Numbered from the stretch's first letter, positions 44,901-55,253 are shown. The stretch: 64,000 nt of DNA from Undaria pinnatifida (GCA_012845835.1 JABAKD010000029.1:13221892-13285891), one strand, 5' to 3'. The notes: generated from the letters alone by a model not told the origin. A program made the numbers and translations.

Positions 44901-47238
44901 AAAAGCGGTGAAGGTGTACATATATGCTGAATAGTTAGTGTGGACTATGGACCATTTTGTCGACACCGGGTCAACACCTTGACTATCGCGGATTGAGAGC
45001 GGCGATTCATGCGACGGCAAGCGTGCTGTACACGTGGCAGGTCTTTGAAGGCCCAACGACGCACACTATCAACGACACCAAACACGAGGTCGTTCACCCC
45101 CCCCCCCCCCACCCCCTGCCCCGTTAGTTGGCGAAACACGAAACAAACGGTGTCTAAAACGGTGTCTATAGTGCATATCTGACAGCAGACGCGAAATGTG
45201 ATCGGGTTAGAAGTTTTTGACCCAAATTAATCGAACTCACGGGGCCCTTCAAGCAGGGAACTACTCGATATCGCTCACATACCACCTTTAGTGTTATTTA
45301 TAGTGTACTCTGTCGCATATTGTTGATAGTGTTTTCTTACTCGATACATATATCGCAACGGGGGATAGCTTGTCAAGACCAAGGGTGCGGTATGGTATTA
45401 GCAGGGGGGATGTTATGGTGGTGTTATGGTGGTGTTATGATGCTGGTGTTATGATGGTGTTATGACGATGTTATGATGATGTTATGATGATGTTATGATG
45501 GTGGTACGATGATGTTATGATAATGTTATGATGATGCTATGATGATGTTATAATGATGTTATGAAGATGATGTTATGATGATGTTATGATGATGTTAATA
45601 CCCCCATGCTGACGACTACCACTATTAATACTGACTATTTTCTTTGTACCTTGCGGACGAAAATAATTTCGGAGTTTTTTTTGGACGCAGAGTAGCTTAG
45701 CGTTCCGTTGCGGATCCTTATCGCAAATCTAGAACAGAGCGAACCTTCAAGGTCGCAAATGAACGGGGGGGTGACTGGCACGAGCGACTCCGAGCCGCAA
45801 AAAAAAGAAGGCTCCCAAAACAACATAACCCCCCAACCGTAGCCTTGGTCGCCAGTGATACATTGGCGTTGTCGTATCGGGATACCGGGATGGCGGAGAT
45901 CGGTCTCGCCTAATTCCCGTCTTTCTTTTCTCTGGGACGCCTTCTCTTTTGGAACTCCAGGTTATCAACGGCACGGTAGGGGGGGATTATGTTGTTTTTG
46001 GGACCTCTTTTCACAGCGGCTCGGGGTCACTCACGCTAGTAACCCCCCTGTTTCTTCGCTGTCTGAAGCGTCCATGAATGCTTTTACTGTGGTTTGAGAT
46101 AGGAACCCACAATAGCATGGTAAGCTACCACGTTGCGCCTAGGCTAATGCCTAAACTATTTTTTCTCTTGAAGTACAGAGACACCCGTGCAAGTGGCGCA
46201 AGCCCGGTAATGAAAATGGAAAATGGAGGTACCGCCCCCCCCTCCCCCCCCTCCCCCGCTTCTTTCGTAGACATGGTCAGAGGAGCCGAATGAGAAGGCG
46301 CAATCAACACATACCCAGGCCACAAGATTGTTAATCGGGTTTGTCTTCCATGTTTTCGCAACGTCAGTATTTGAGCGGGGTATCCACAGCTGCTCATGTG
46401 AGGAGCTTCACCGAAGTTGGCATCCCTACAGCAGCATACGCCAGTAGAAACAGTCTTCCGCCAGGGAACATTCTGTTGTCGGACAATGAGGCCGGAGCAA
46501 CCAGCATCTCAGCAAGACGTGCGTGTCTATCGTGCATGCATGACAGCAAACAAACGTCGGCCACAGGTGATGGGCGCTAACGCGATGCCGATACTGTCAT
46601 GTCCTTCCAGAGTATTAATAGTATGACGACATCTCACCTTGCTCAGGAAGCCTCCCAATCGATGACAAAAACGCCGTAATGCCAACCAAACAATAATAAA
46701 AAGCAACCAACCGATCAATCGATCAATCAATCAATCGATTAATCAATCAATCAATCAATCAATCGAACAGCCAATCAATCGATCAATCAAACAACCAATC
46801 AACCAATCAAGATATACATCAATCAATCCATCAATCAATCAAACAACAAGCCACCCACACCTGGCGGGTGATTATGCGATGATCCCGGTCCAGACGTAAA
46901 TGTGAAGACCGCTATGAATATGTTGCTAATATACAACGACTCAAACGACCTTTACATGCCTTTTTCTCGAGTAGTACTTGTACAACAACCTGTCACCTGG
47001 CTCACGATGCTCCCATGAACAGGGAAAACACAACATCTCACCTTTATTCACAATCCCCTCCCAACTGAGAAGGTATTTTACATCATCCCACCTGACTGAC
47101 AACCCCGCCATCGGCGAAGGAAACACCGAGCAAAGTCCGACCATCGGCCTCGATAGTAACAAACTCCGGCTCCTTGGAGACAGTGTGATGCGAAACTGTT
47201 GACACGGTGGTCACCCGGGCTCCCGCCGCCGTTATTAT
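38820..47238 (-). CDS. PDZ-like domain protein with Cys-rich C-terminus, five exons, 5' end missing
   Basis: Exons in transcript order: 47238-47092, 44631-43954, 42630-42486, 39447-39334 and 38989-38820. They sum to 1254 nt, 417 residues plus TGA, with phases 0, 0, 1 and 1 agreeing at each junction. The first two exons join to form a PDZ-like fold: RTLLGVSFADGGVVSQ, then AATLGVRVGWTLREIN, and further on KFVLEALATARKRGKP with HYRLGFL. A long acidic Gly/Ser/Glu linker follows, then VTLVYEMYDEKFPIQ and two exons of unknown fold. The C-terminus has five closely spaced Cys and ends NGWKGF. PDZ domains usually bind C-terminal peptides; the partner here is unknown. No initiator Met or 5' exon was recognised upstream of 47238. 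The link between the last two exons is the weakest part of the model. Confidence 0.6.
39334..39447 (-). CDS. PDZ-like gene, fourth exon
   Basis: Acceptor ctggtcgcag, phase 1. It encodes EDPPGTFHGLVDGGTYWVYV and then a charged helix, EEEERDQQRMKQAR. Donor GTATTT, phase 1. Phase and composition suit the preceding exon, but no family was recognised. Confidence 0.5.
40090..40715 (+). pseudogene. Ty3/Gypsy polyprotein C-terminus with one in-frame stop
   Basis: The frame reads STPLQRLEVEQITGHQTVRG, HILRYWAGTPDQHRQTNRLY, GYACVPRTDWLRRY and HFWYKGDDGSW. It then meets TGA (40491-40493) where W is expected, and continues open for 73 codons (VYLVRFLDDPGPIKLPLPPA, TGAVRGSWCLQVHIAS) to TGA at 40713. This is the post-integrase tail of a chromodomain-region Gypsy element. 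Everything upstream (protease, RT, RNase H, integrase) is absent. It lies in an intron of the PDZ-like gene, on the opposite strand. Confidence 0.75.
40716..41578. other. Gypsy 3' untranslated stretch, no gene
   Basis: Between polyprotein end and LTR. It holds a roughly 55-bp tandem duplication at 41280-41372 (CCACACCGGCGGCAT in each unit) and T/C-rich DNA. No convincing coding frame was seen. Confidence 0.4.
41579..41847 (+). repeat. Probable 3' LTR of the Gypsy relic
   Basis: 269 bp bounded by TGTTAA and TTAACA, with an AATAAA signal near 41740, placed 0.86 kb after the polyprotein end. Inside is a perfect 11-bp hairpin, AGATCGGAGGC / GCCTCCGATCT, with a 4-base loop. No 5' LTR is present, so identity rests on position and termini. 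The first 15 bases (TGTTAAGATACGGCC) also occur at 40088 at the start of the surviving coding part. Confidence 0.45.
42245..42420 (+). repeat. 30-bp tandem repeat, CAGTAGCCTACGAATACCCT
   Basis: Four to five decaying units ending TAATCTAAGTT. Just upstream, 42127-42156 holds AGGGTTAGGGTTAGGG, a telomere-like tract. Confidence 0.65.
42486..42630 (-). CDS. PDZ-like gene, third exon
   Basis: Enters in phase 0 after ctctcccag and reads GGCVTSAAIDETYCLSFVMP and on to EAVLYLP, with donor GTGAGC in phase 1. A G homopolymer on the + strand (42676-42695), poly-C on the coding strand, lies just upstream. Two decayed copies lie in the preceding intron. Confidence 0.6.
43475..43545 (-). pseudogene. Copy of PDZ-like gene third exon, donor lost
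   Basis: On the minus strand it reads GGSVTSAVMDETFCLNSVMP, close to the intact exon at 42630-42486 (GGCVTSAAIDETYCLSFVMP). It then runs into C-rich DNA with no donor. Acceptor gtcag is present. It could still act as a partial alternative exon, but decay is more likely. Confidence 0.6.
43640..43725 (-). pseudogene. Second decayed copy of PDZ-like gene third exon
   Basis: Same sequence, but with a single-base insertion before the ATCGACGAGAC core and further indels, so the frame breaks to a TAG. The end CAACTGCACCTTGCACCTCG is still identical to the intact exon. Confidence 0.6.
43954..44631 (-). CDS. PDZ-like gene, large exon
   Basis: 226 codons in phase 0 with a strong donor, GTGAGT. The first third completes the PDZ-like domain (LGVRVGWTLREINPGE, KFVLEALATARKRGKPHYRL). 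Residues after VPWEEASS are a low-complexity acidic linker rich in G, D, E and S. The exon closes with EVTLVYEMYDEKFPIQ. The acceptor tract is only moderately pyrimidine-rich, and the alternative AG four bases upstream cannot be excluded. Confidence 0.7.
45412..45600 (+). repeat. TTATGATGATG minisatellite
   Basis: About 17 units of 8-12 bp, TTATGATGATG with variants TTATGGTGG and TTATGATGG. Confidence 0.8.
45762..46054. mobile_element. Inverted-repeat element of the GGCTACGGTAGGGGGG family
   Basis: Left arm 45762-45844 and right arm 45970-46054 are inverted copies sharing CAACATAA, GCGGCTCGG and GTCACTC blocks. The GGCTACGGT ends face the centre, the reverse of the layout at 57696. The middle 125 bp is unrelated. 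Confidence 0.5.
46706..46850 (+). repeat. (AATC)n tetranucleotide repeat
   Basis: CAATCAAT and CAATCGAT alternate for about 140 bp with small interruptions. Confidence 0.85.
47092..47238 (-). CDS. PDZ-like gene, first recognised exon
   Basis: 49 codons in phase 0, acceptor cttaacag, donor GTGGGA. EPEFVTIEADGRTLLGVSFA followed by DGGVVSQ looks like the first strands and carboxylate-binding loop of a PDZ domain. The 0.9-kb GGGGACA minisatellite, C-rich on the coding strand, abuts the acceptor. Confidence 0.6.
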
Positions 47239-47261
47239 CTGTTAAGGGCAGAATTGTCGAC

Positions 47262-48175
47262 ACCAGGGGACAGGGGGCAGTGGACATGGGACAGGGGGCA
47301 TGGGACAGGGGACAGGGGATAAGAGACAGGGGGAAGGCAGGGGACAAGGGGCAGGGGACAGGGGATACGCGGTAGGGGACACAGGATAGGATACATAGGA
47401 TAGGAGGCAGGAGGCGGGGAACGGGGGACAGAGGGCAGGGAATGAGGGGAAGGGGATAGGGAACGGGGCGTACGAGACAGGGGATCGGGGACGGGGGACA
47501 GAGGACAAGAAACCGGGTATAGAGGGCAGGAGACAGGGGACAAGAGACAGGGGGCAGGGGGCAGGGGGCAGGAGGCAGGGGGCAGGGAACAGGGGACACG
47601 AGGCAGGCCACAGGGGGCAGGGGGAAGAGGATAGGGGGTGGGGGACACAGGATAGGAGGCATGGGACATGATACATGGGACAGGGGGCGAGAGACGGGGG
47701 ACGGGGGGCGGTGGACAGGGAACGGGGGGCAGGAGATAGAGAACGGGGGGCAGGGGACGGAGAATCGGGGACGGGGGACAGGGGACAAAGAACACCACAT
47801 ACGGGACAGGGGACATTGGACAGGGGACAAGGGACAATGGACAATGGACAAGGGATAAGAGACAGGGGACAAGGGATAAGAGACAGGGGACAGGGGATAA
47901 GAGGCAGGGGATAGGGGACAGGGGACCAGCCGGGGGCGGCGGGCAGGGGACAGGGACAATGAGTGGGCAGAGGACGTGTGGCAGGGGACAAAGGATGGGG
48001 GGCAGGGCACAGGGGCAAGGGACAAGTGATATGCGTCAGGGGACAGGGGACAGGGGACAGGAGACAGAGAATAGGGGACAGGGGACAGGGCATAAGGCAT
48101 AGGGGACAGGGGGCAGGAGTCAGGGAACAGGGGACAGGGACAGGGCATAGGGCACAGGGGACAGGGGACAGAGTC
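47262..48175. repeat. GGGGACA minisatellite, 0.9 kb
   Basis: Over 100 units of 7 bp (GGGGACA, variants GGGGGCA, GGGGATA). It leaves long Pro/Ser/Cys frames open on the minus strand, but these follow only from the repeat. It abuts the acceptor of the PDZ-like exon at 47238. Confidence 0.85.
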
Positions 48176-48179
48176 ATGT

Positions 48180-50500
48180 GAGGTCGGGGAGTCGACGTTG
48201 CCATTTCGTTCAGGTTTGGCATCGGAGCATCGACCGTTCAGAGTGGGTCAACGGAAGTATGTTATCATCTCTCAAAGACGTATGCTACGGTGCGAGGGCG
48301 CACCTGATTTTTCTAAAGTGCCTCTTCCTTGAGGAGCTGTGTACTGTATACTATACAGTAATACCTCGCGCAAGAACATGCCAGCTAGCACTTCAAGCAA
48401 AACCGGGGAGCGAGCGATGAGCGAAAGGGCTTGCTTGGCTTGCGTCTCGCCGCAAAAGCCAATAAATCTGGTACCTGGCACCGGTTAATATATGTATTAC
48501 ATCTACTGATGCATATGCGGTGAATGTGCGTGTGTTGCCTATCTCGTTTTACTTACTAACAGTCGCCAACAATCCGTCGGTGCCGGATGACGGCTTCCGG
48601 CTTCCGATAAGATCGCACGTTCTCGGACCCCAGATTGTGATGCTCTGAGATATCTGTCTGGTACACCATTTGGACGAACCACTGAGCTAGCATTCAGCTC
48701 CGCTCGTGCTTGATGAAGGCTTCTCTTGGATATGCACCATGCCCACTGAGGTAGCAAAGCTGAGTGCAGTATGGACTCTTCAGCCGAACCATTATTAATA
48801 ACTAATTCTTGGTAACAGCAATCATGCGGGGTTGGGTATCCCATCGCCGACTCACGACTGCGACAACTTCTCTTCGTGTCTTTCGTATCAGGTAGCGTGC
48901 AGTACGTTGGGGCAAGGTTAGTCCGACGGCGCACACTACGCAAGAGCAAACGATAGAAGTGCCTTGAGGCAACGCGAGAGGTGCTCCTACAGGGAGAGCA
49001 TTTTTAAATTTCAGTCACCTGAATCTACGGAGACTCCACGACCGCTTTTGGTACAAGATACGATATCCAACACTTGTACGACGGCTACCGTTCATACAAA
49101 TCAATCTTCACTAGAAGACATGACTTTGCAACAGTAGAAAGTGTACCGTCGACCCGCAATTATCGTCGTATTTGTATTTGTATTACAAATCGTAAGAGTA
49201 CGTGATAGGCCTGCAGGTACGAAGTAGTACTGTATCTATAGTATATAGTCGACCTCTAGACTAGACCAGCAGCGTTCTGTGCAGATCTATTGCCCGTGCA
49301 GCCACGCGGCACATGTACTCCCGTGCGTAGTAGCCTGTGATATTGTCCCCCGCCTTCGTGCTAGACACGACACGTGCATGTGGCTCTTCAGCGGCAAGAG
49401 TAACAAGAGTACAAGGTCAGGCACAGTTCGCAATTGTTCGGGACGACGCTGAAGATAACCTGGACGCGTCTGGTGTTTGCTGATGAGAGTGGTATCTACA
49501 TCAAGCTTCGTACCATAGAGGCTAGAGCCGCAGCGTCCTGTGCAGAGAGAGAGGGCTTCTACCGATACATGCGGCTGTGACACTCGTACTCTCGAAGTCT
49601 TCGACGCTATTGTTCCTACCTTCGTGCTATTAATAGACGCGGCATGTGCTGGTGGTGGTGCTGCTCCAGGTGTGGTCGCAGACTTTGCTTTTGTTCTTGT
49701 TGTTGCTGCTGCTGTTGTTGTTGTTGTTGTGGCACCGCGTGCTGCTGATGATGCTGGTGCTGCTGCTTTTTCTGGCATGCCGAGCGGCGGGTGCTGAAGG
49801 CACGTACGTGGTATACTTCGAACAGACTCGTACACCGGCGTATGCGATTATTACTACAATTAAGTACTAATAATTTGAGCACGCCATATCGATGCTCGAT
49901 GCCGGTATTATACAGGTATGCATGCACTGAATGAAGGTAAATATGGCGAACTCGTCTTCGTCGCGTCTCATCCACGACTACGTACGCAGTGCGTACTACT
50001 ACAACTAGCTGTCTAGATCTTTAGTCTATGGACTACGTGTAGATAAAAGGCGGCGAAATAAATGATTTCGAAACGGCATCGACCATACGTATAAAAAATA
50101 AAAATTGAAGCATACGACCTGGTTGTTTTCAATGGCTCGGGTGTTATTTTATACCTTTGGTTAAGATTGAAAAACGTCAGATGTGAGTACAACCGATTGG
50201 ATGGTTGAAACTCAACTTTGCAAGCTGCATGGTACATGTAGTCTAGTCTACATCTCCATGTTTCACTAATTTCTATTTTTATAAAAATATTTTATCTTGC
50301 TTTTCGTCTGCTGGAGAGCTTGCCTATAGTATAAGTGACTAATTTTGAAGGACGTCAGCCGTGAGTTCGACGAATTTCAGGTCAATACTCATCTTTGCAA
50401 GCTGCGTTGTTGGTACTTGTAATATGCTAGTCTATACAAGGGGCTACGCCGGCGGCCTGGACGGCCGCCGGTCGCAGCGCAGGATAGTAAATATTAAGAG
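48180..50500. other. Upstream of PDZ-like gene, 5' exons not found
   Basis: Expected location of the missing 5' exon(s). It holds (GTT)n/(GCT)n microsatellite DNA at 49640-49790 and nothing with convincing splice sites. Confidence 0.4.
50175..50405 (+). repeat. Two adjacent copies of the CTTTGCAAGCTG module
   Basis: Each about 50 bp: ACGTCAG(A/C)(T/C)GTGAGT, a variable centre, then CTCAACTTTGCAAGCTGC or CTCATCTTTGCAAGCTGC, at 50175-50228 and 50353-50404. Other copies are at 1277, 12704, 31449, 39064 and 52322. Confidence 0.55.
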
Positions 50501-50699
50501 GGTAAGAAGTAATGCCAAGAGTTAGACGAAGTTTGTTAATTCATATAATATGGGAGATACTGGAAAGTTTTAAGGGAAAATGCCGACAAATTTTTCCCGA
50601 TTTCCCGTGTGCGGCGGAACAATGCGAGAAGGCAGCCTGGAAATTATGGGAGAGCATGGCGGTTCACCCCAGCTTGGTGACGCTCTGCTTTGCTACGCA

Positions 50700-51130
50700 G
50701 AAAGGCGCGGCCACAGCTGCTGCTGTGCATATACCATTTGTAGCTTCGTGATGCTGCTGTGCATATACCATTTGTAGCTTCGTGATGCTGCTGTCCATAT
50801 ACCATTTAAAATTTGTAGCTTCGTGATGCTGCAGGCTCATCATAGCTTCAGCTACTGCTGTACATCATGTACACATGTACGTGCTGCTGTAGACTACCGG
50901 GGGTTCAAAAATATTGAGAGTTCGCAGTTCTCCACGACGCCTAGCTGCTGCTGTGCATATACCATTTGTAGCTTCGTGATTCTGCTGTGCATATACCATT
51001 TGTAGCTTCGTGATGCTGCTGTGCATATACCATTTGTAGCTTCGTGATGCTGCTGTGCATATACCATTTGTAGCTTCGTGATGCTGCAGGCTCATCATAG
51101 CTTCAGCTACTGCTGTACATCATGTACATG
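50700..51130 (+). repeat. 34-bp tandem repeat, TGCTGCTGTGCATATACC
   Basis: Units TTTGTAGCTTCGTGATGCTG and CTGTGCATATACCA in two blocks (50716-50830 and 50945-51090). Each block is followed by CAGGCTCATCATAGCTTCAG, so the whole block is itself duplicated. Confidence 0.7.
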
Positions 51131-51167
51131 TATACATGCTGCTGTAGACTTCGCAGTTCTCCACTAC

Positions 51168-51545
51168 GCCTGGGTGGCATGTGTTCTCGGGGATTACGAA
51201 CTTTTCTTCCCCAGATCCTAGCACAAACCTCGCTTAGTGGCCTTTACAATGGCGACGCCGGCCAGGTAATCGACCCCCCCCCGTGTGTCGGAGGTCAGAG
51301 AACACGTACCGAAGAAATAACGCGAAGACATTAGCCCTGTGTGCAGACTACGCATCAAACGTCTCACAGGGCACGATTTTTCGGAGATCTCGTCGTAGAT
51401 CTCGACGTCGAGGCCTCGCGCGCGCGCTACGGCGCCGAGCGGGCGGATCAGCTGAGCCGGTGGTTGCAGGCGAGGCGGGGGCACGCCTCAGCGAAGAAAC
51501 CGCGCGGAAAGGCGGTCAGAGGCGGGAGATATCCGCAGACGTGAG
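51168..51545 (+). pseudogene. TE-like ORF remnant, copy 2
   Basis: Tail (51371-51544) reads FFGDLVVDLDVEASRARYGA, ERADQLSRWL and QARRGHASAKKPRGKAVRGG. It differs from the 2.5-kb copy mostly by substitutions that keep the frame. Probably the C-terminus of a mobile-element protein. Confidence 0.45.
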
Positions 51546-51844
51546 GATGTGCATATGTGACAAGCGAACTAAGATATATAGATTTATATGTTGCTCTTAA
51601 TACAGCATTTATTATTATTATTATTTTTGCCCTCCGACAATGTAGCGTAGATGCCTTTCCGATATAAATCGAATATCCTTTCTTAAAGCAGCAGTAGCAC
51701 CTAATATGAAGTCGAATGATCGCACCATAATGCAGTGGTATCTTCCGCCAACCATTCGCCCATTTCCTTTCCCCACATCTTCTCCTTTTATCTACTATTT
51801 CCTTTCCCTATATATACCTGGTATGTTATAGCTGAGAGTCTACC

Positions 51845-52165
51845 TTAATCCTCATCAACATTGCCACCCCAGGCCAGTGGCCTTAGTCCTCCCGATTCTT
51901 CCTCCCTTCCCCTCGCGGCCTGACGATCCCTCAGAGATAGTCTATATCGATGAACTCTACGCGAAATCGCGACCTGAGTGGTCACAGAGATGATTTGGAA
52001 TAGTCGCTCCTTGCACACGCCTTTCCGCGCTAGAGACGATGCGTCCGTCCCTCCAACGATGCTTGCCGCTACCTGATCTATCAGGTCGCTGCCTTCTTTA
52101 CCGAGGCGCCCAAAGCTTTCCACCGCGAGGGTGGCGAGTTTGTAGCTGCGTTCGTCGAAGGACAC
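51845..52165 (-). pseudogene. C-terminal fragment of a mobile-element protein
   Basis: Minus-strand frame of about 107 codons: SFDERSYKLATLAVESFGRL, GKEGSDLIDQVAASIVGG, KERLFQIISVTTQVAISRR, ending WGGNVDED and TAA. A decayed relative lies at 11.95-12.3 kb. I believe such tails occur in brown-algal retroelement proteins, but that is memory, not evidence here. Confidence 0.45.
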
Positions 52166-52984
52166 CTGTCCCGGACGAGCGTAGTGGTATTTGTTCGAGA
52201 ATTCAAGTCAGCTACTCCCACCCCAAAAATAATAAAAACTCTGTGGGACACGAACCCACGGTTCCAAATTGATACGTACGCTGTCACTCTAATATTTAAA
52301 TGCATGCATATATTTTCAGGACGTCAGGTGTGAGTTCGACGAATTTCAAGTCAGTAGTCATACTTTGCATCTGCTTATTACGATCTGGTCGCCCGCCGAT
52401 CTTTGGGGCGGCTGTTTAACAGCAGTGTGAGTTTTTTCATGCACTTGCTCATCTCAGCGAGGTGGAACACAACCCCTTGACAAAAAGAAGAGCCTATTCA
52501 GCTGCGTCGAATGCTCCAAGCATCGTCACCGAGCTCGGCTGGGATCCAGACGTGGGTCGCAATGTATGTACCGACGGCTTCCTTTTTTTTCGTCCCGCAG
52601 CCGAAAGTGCGAGCAAAAAAAAATCTCGGCCGCCCGAGAACAGCATGCCCATAACAAAAAGTGTACCAGGTACATTTTTATAGACATAGTCTACATGTAC
52701 AGGATGTACATATATCACATCATACCCTGGTACGTGATAGCTGAAGCGAGTAGTACGTCCGCCACAAAAAAGATACAACAAGTAAGTGAAATCGGAAGTC
52801 TGTGCACGTACGTATCAGGCCTAGACTATGCTGGTTGCTTACGTTCAAGACTCGCAGTTGAAACCGACCACTACAAAGCAGTTACTGTACCTGGTGCACC
52901 GCATGCCACCACACAAGGAAACAGAACATGATGTACAAATTGTTATAACAGCCGCCCTATACACTGATCATGGCATATATTATA

Positions 52985-53370
52985 TACCTATATCCTTAAT
53001 GAGGACACACAACCCGTGATATATGCGCGATCGGAGTATCACACACGGCTTGCAAATATGAGTTTCGACAAAATCTTCGATCTCACAGCTGGAGGAGTGT
53101 ACTTTCATTTTTTATAATATATTTTATAGATCGGCGACTCCCCTTACAACTGCAGTGTAGCTATCAGGGTCAACAGGGTGATGTTAGTCAGTCTGTGCGC
53201 GGAAACTATAAACCCCGTTTCTGAGGGGGACAAAATCTGACTGCTGTGGAAGGAAATGCATCCGTTTATCAAGTGAATTCTGTAAGTCGAATATTATTAA
53301 CCGGTGAGGGGAGGGCGGAGTTTTGAAGGACTTGGGGGCCTGGTTTCGATCAAAAGAGGCGGGGTTGGAG
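52985..53370. repeat. 330-bp dispersed repeat, copy 2 (rearranged)
   Basis: The first segment (52985-53095) is inverted relative to the second (53128-53370). The break falls where copy 1 reads GATATAGG, so part of the repeat has flipped. Confidence 0.55.
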
Positions 53371-53389
53371 GGGGGGGGGGGGGAGGGGG

Positions 53390-53830
53390 GGGGGGGATTT
53401 ATATATGATTATGTTTTTTGGGGGGGGGATTCGGTCAGGAGCTTTTTTCGTGTCGGCCTCAGTATGCGATTCTCGGAACTGGAATTCTCGGTCAAATAGC
53501 TTCGTTCGAGCGCCGTCTTCGGGGGGCGGCTCCAACGCCCCTCGCCCTGCCGTATCCGTTCCGCACCTCGACGCGAACGCGGATGGACGCTTAGCGAGAC
53601 AAGCAAGAAGTGCGCTTTTTCTTCGCTTTGGGCGGTATGCGCCCGAGCTAGATTCTCGGATCTTCTTGGCAAATGTAGAGCTTGAACGAATAAATAGACT
53701 AAGGGCTTTGCCCAACATTTCCAAGTTGGCGTCATTTGCAAATTGGCGTCTAATTTCTTCCCGACAGATGCTTTTTTCATGGCCGCCTCCAAGCGCTTGC
53801 CCTATCGTAGCTACTACTACTACTGCTACT
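53390..53830 (-). CDS. Coding-like frame of unknown function
   Basis: About 145 open codons: GQALGGGHEKSICREEIRRQ, FANDANLEMLGKALSLFIRS, YRPKRRKSALLACLAKRP, then EPPPEDGARTKLF. Basic first half, acidic end, running into a C tract. No start, stop or splice pair is convincing and I recognise no family. It might be an upstream exon of the PDZ-like gene, a mobile-element exon or chance. Confidence 0.2.
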
Positions 53831-54120
53831 GCTGTGTGTCGTTTCCTTTCGGCTCAGTGGGTGTAGTGCTATATAACCATAACCAACGAAGGATGTGTCG
53901 TGACCCAGATCATATTTGGTATTCAGGAGCGTGCGCGCTGGAGACGTTGTGAATGGTTATGATAGTTGTTGTTATAGTTTTCTTTTGAGTACTACTAACT
54001 GTATGTAGTACGTGGAGAGGGGATAGCTCCGGAGATAGATCGCTCTTACGAAGTGGGTGATAATTAATTGACGAACTGGAAAACGTATTTGGTTGTTTTT
54101 TTGCATAACATTCTCACTGT

Positions 54121-54200
54121 GAGTGTTACTGAGTCAAGTGACAGTGGGTAGTGCTATGTGTCGTGAGTTCGATTCTCACCAACTTCATGTTTGCCTTTTT
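54121..54200 (+). other. tRNA-derived relic with T-arm
   Basis: GTGAGTTCGATTCTCAC forms a T-arm with a 5-bp stem, preceded by AGTGGGTAGTGCTATG like a D-arm. The anticodon arm and acceptor stem are not recognisable. A relative at 55264-55315 has TAGCTCAGTGGGCAG. Confidence 0.35.
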
Positions 54201-54299
54201 CAAGCGTGCGCGCTGACGACAATTATGAATTGTTATTTTGGTAGTTTAACATATATAAGTAATAAACACTTCTACGCAATTGATAGCACGTCATTATCT

Positions 54300-54830
54300 T
54301 TTTAGCCATCCATGACGATAGCTTTAATTCACCCCCCCTCTCCCCTCCCCCCAACGTCCCCTCCTTCCCCACCACCACCCGCACAATCGCCTGGACCTAG
54401 CACCACGCGTACAGCAAGCCCCTACATATATGCGACCTCAACCTGATAAAAACCCCTTCCCCCTCGAAAAAAAAAACAAAAAAACACACAAATCCCCCCC
54501 CCCCCCCCCCCCCCCCCTCCCCCCCCCCCTCCCCCCCCCCCTCCCCCCCCCCCCCTTTTTTTTTCCTCGCTCCCTCTTGCTCAAACGCCCCACCTAACAT
54601 CGAAATCACCCCATTATCTTTCGAGAGCCACCCATGCCGCTGCTCCAATTCATGCCTCCCCCCCAACACCCCACCCCCTCTTCTTCCCCACCACCCGCAC
54701 CATCACCTAGACCGAGCGCCACGCGTATAGCAAACCCTCACATCTATGCGAGCTAAAGCTGTGTAAAACCCTTTCGTCCCCCCCCCCCCCCCCCCTCCCC
54801 CCTCCGCCCCGCCTCGAACACTCCGCCCTC
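54300..54830. repeat. C-homopolymer region
   Basis: C runs at 54490-54555 and 54780-54800. The flanks are duplicated: CCTAGCACCACGCGTACAGC and CCGAGCGCCACGCGTATAGC, each followed by an ATATGCGA or CTATGCGA block, at about 300-bp spacing. Confidence 0.55.
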
Positions 54831-55165
54831 TCCTCACCGGTTGTACGACTTACAGGATATACATGATAAACTGCCCTCCCCGCTCACCGGTTATACGACC
54901 TACAGGATACACCTGATAAACTGATGCATTTCCTTCCAAAGATGCCAGATTTTGTCCCCCTCAAAAAAGGGTTTTATAGTTTCCGCGTACAGACTGACTA
55001 ACGTCACCCTGTTGACCCTGATAGCTACACTGTAGTTCCAAGGGGAGTCGCCGACCTATATCCTTCATGAGGACACACAACCCGTAATACGCGCGATCGG
55101 AGTATCACACACAGCTTGCAAAGATGAGTTTCGACAACACCTTCGATCTCACAGCTGGAGTGTTT
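54830..55165 (-). repeat. 330-bp dispersed repeat, copy 3
   Basis: Intact order on the minus strand, from CAGCTGTGAGATCGAAGG back to CCGGTGAGGAGAGGGC. Confidence 0.6.
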
Positions 55166-55253
55166 TTTATTTTTGTAATATTATAAAAATAAAACTACAC
55201 TCCAGCTGTGAGATCGCAGATAGTATATACCAGGTAGGTAGTAGCATTACCCA

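Noticed and set aside
47078-48222. Long Pro/Ser/Cys-rich open frames on the minus strand (up to 356 codons)
   Set aside because: They arise because the 7-bp GGGGACA repeat lacks stop codons in the reverse frames. There is no start or splice support.
48539-48949. 136-codon minus-strand frame considered as a 5' exon of the PDZ-like gene
   Set aside because: It lacks a phase-compatible donor before the minisatellite and has no PDZ-like sequence.
49640-49790. Leu- and Gln-rich frames in GCT/GTT repeats
   Set aside because: Microsatellite artefact without start context or splice sites.
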